Of a stretch of DNA of 15,102 nucleotides, positions 14,824 to 15,102 are shown piece after piece. Under the pieces are notes generated by a model. The model was not told where the DNA came from. It saw nothing but the letters and a program-made list of their open reading frames with translations, and ran no database searches. The first letter of the stretch is position 1. Each line of letters opens with the position of its first letter. The position numbers and the translations under genes are program-made. The stretch spans positions 8,538 through 23,639 of the forward strand of contig DPYI01000018.1 of assembly GCA_003545435.1 (NCBI GenBank). The letters are read 5' to 3'. This DNA is from Patescibacteria group bacterium (GTDB taxonomy: Bacteria > Patescibacteriota > Microgenomatia > UBA10105 > UBA927).

Positions 14824-15090
14824 ATGCATGGTTATGTATATATTTTAAGAAGTTTAAAAAATAATCGATTTTACATTGGAAGTACAATAAACGTCGATAA
14901 AAGAATACAAAAGCATAATACTGGTTTTGTTCAATCGACAAGAAATAGTCATCCATATAAGATAGAATTAATTCAAGAATATAGGACAATAAAAGAAGCA
15001 AGACAGATTGAGTATAAGATAAAAAAGCTTAAGAGACGTGATTATATTGAAAAAATGATTTTAGAAAAATATATTAAATTGGGTCGGTAG
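14824..15090 (+). CDS. small GIY-YIG nuclease domain protein
   Basis: An 88-residue single-domain protein of the GIY-YIG (UvrC N-terminal/UPF0213-like) superfamily. GYVYILRS (3-10) and RFYIGST (15-21) supply the two name motifs. Arg27 in DKRIQKHN and Glu63 in ARQIEYKIK match the catalytic Arg and Glu. The rest is very basic, fitting nucleic-acid binding; no extra DNA-recognition domain is present. ATG 14824 is preferred because the protein then starts right at the fold, with GGAG 10 bases upstream. The frame stays open back to ATG 14758 in the tRNA fragment D-loop, which would give 110 residues including translated hairpins. Codons are far more AT-rich than in neighbouring genes. The last codons and the TAG stop lie inside the second tRNA copy. 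It could be a homing-type or transposition nuclease; the role is not established. Confidence 0.85.
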   Translation: MHGYVYILRSLKNNRFYIGSTINVDKRIQKHNTGFVQSTRNSHPYKIELIQEYRTIKEARQIEYKIKKLKRRDYIEKMILEKYIKLGR

Positions 15091-15102
15091 CTCAATGGTA
15101 GA
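15081..15102 (+). tRNA. 5' end of a tRNA gene running out of the window
   Basis: GGGTCGG (acceptor strand), TA (8-9), GCTC (D-stem), AATGGTAGA (D-loop) form the start of a standard bacterial tRNA; the next bases should be GC to close the D-stem. The anticodon lies beyond the window, so the amino acid cannot be read; resemblance to the 5' end of bacterial tRNA-Lys is only suggestive. The former promoter is now 350 bases upstream. TATATT at 15070-15075 is the only close -10-like sequence, so this copy may depend on read-through and RNase P processing. Confidence 0.7.

Larger units (their letters stand above)
14744..15099 (+). mobile_element. putative minimal GIY-YIG mobile element in a tRNA gene
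   Basis: A unit of about 320 bp (14763-15080) is bounded by identical 19-bp direct repeats of a tRNA 5' end (14744-14762 and 15081-15099). From left to right it holds two GC-rich hairpins and a small GIY-YIG nuclease ORF that runs into the second repeat. Composition changes sharply: hairpins about 59% GC, ORF about 26% GC, neighbouring genes about 40-47%. The reading is an insertion that duplicated the target 5' end or rebuilt it. Tandem duplication of the locus is the alternative. No transposase, integrase or further terminal repeat is visible. The boundaries and the mobility are inference. Confidence 0.6.

Noticed and set aside
15081..15102. Assigning the terminal tRNA as tRNA-Lys
   Set aside because: The 5' end resembles bacterial tRNA-Lys, but the anticodon lies outside the window and similar 5' ends occur in other tRNAs.
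1..15102. CRISPR array, insertion sequence with transposase, or reassigned UGA codon
   Set aside because: No regularly spaced repeats, no transposase motifs, and TGA ends several genes (for example atpF and the glycosyltransferase gene) at the expected place.

Overview
The window is a compact, single-strand (+) stretch of a bacterial chromosome, probably from a Candidate Phyla Radiation (Patescibacteria, perhaps Microgenomates) lineage. That placement is an inference from the small, tightly packed genes, moderate GC (about 40-47% in the genes I sampled), divergent but recognisable core proteins, a short delta subunit and frequent weak Shine-Dalgarno signals. It was not tested by phylogeny. 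The code is standard: TGA is used as a stop and TGG encodes Trp.

Layout. 1-600 is the 3' end of gatB (Glu/Asp-tRNA amidotransferase subunit B). 658-3861 is dnaE (replicative DNA polymerase III alpha). 3882-10458 is a complete F1Fo ATP synthase operon in canonical order: atpZ-like, atpB (a), atpE (c), atpF (b), atpH (delta), atpA (alpha), atpG (gamma), atpD (beta), atpC (epsilon). Then come pyrG (CTP synthase), rplS (L19) overlapping a yraN-type nuclease-fold gene, and a membrane GT-C-like glycosyltransferase. All genes lie on the + strand and no gene-free stretch exceeds about 150 bases.

The ATP synthase genes together encode a rotary enzyme whose c subunit lacks the known Na+-binding signature, so proton coupling is inferred. 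The only sizeable gaps in the operon lie on either side of atpE, and each holds a clear RNA hairpin. This suggests post-transcriptional tuning of the high-copy c subunit.

The most interesting part is the last 360 bases. A strong extended -10 promoter leads into the first 19 nt of a tRNA gene, which then breaks off into two GC-rich hairpins and a small AT-rich GIY-YIG nuclease ORF. The same 19 nt of tRNA then restart at 15081 and continue out of the window. The layout looks like a minimal mobile element inserted at a tRNA gene with duplication of its 5' end. The nuclease stop codon is formed by tRNA bases U8-A9-G10, and its ribosome binding site is buried in a hairpin, so nuclease expression and tRNA maturation may be coupled.
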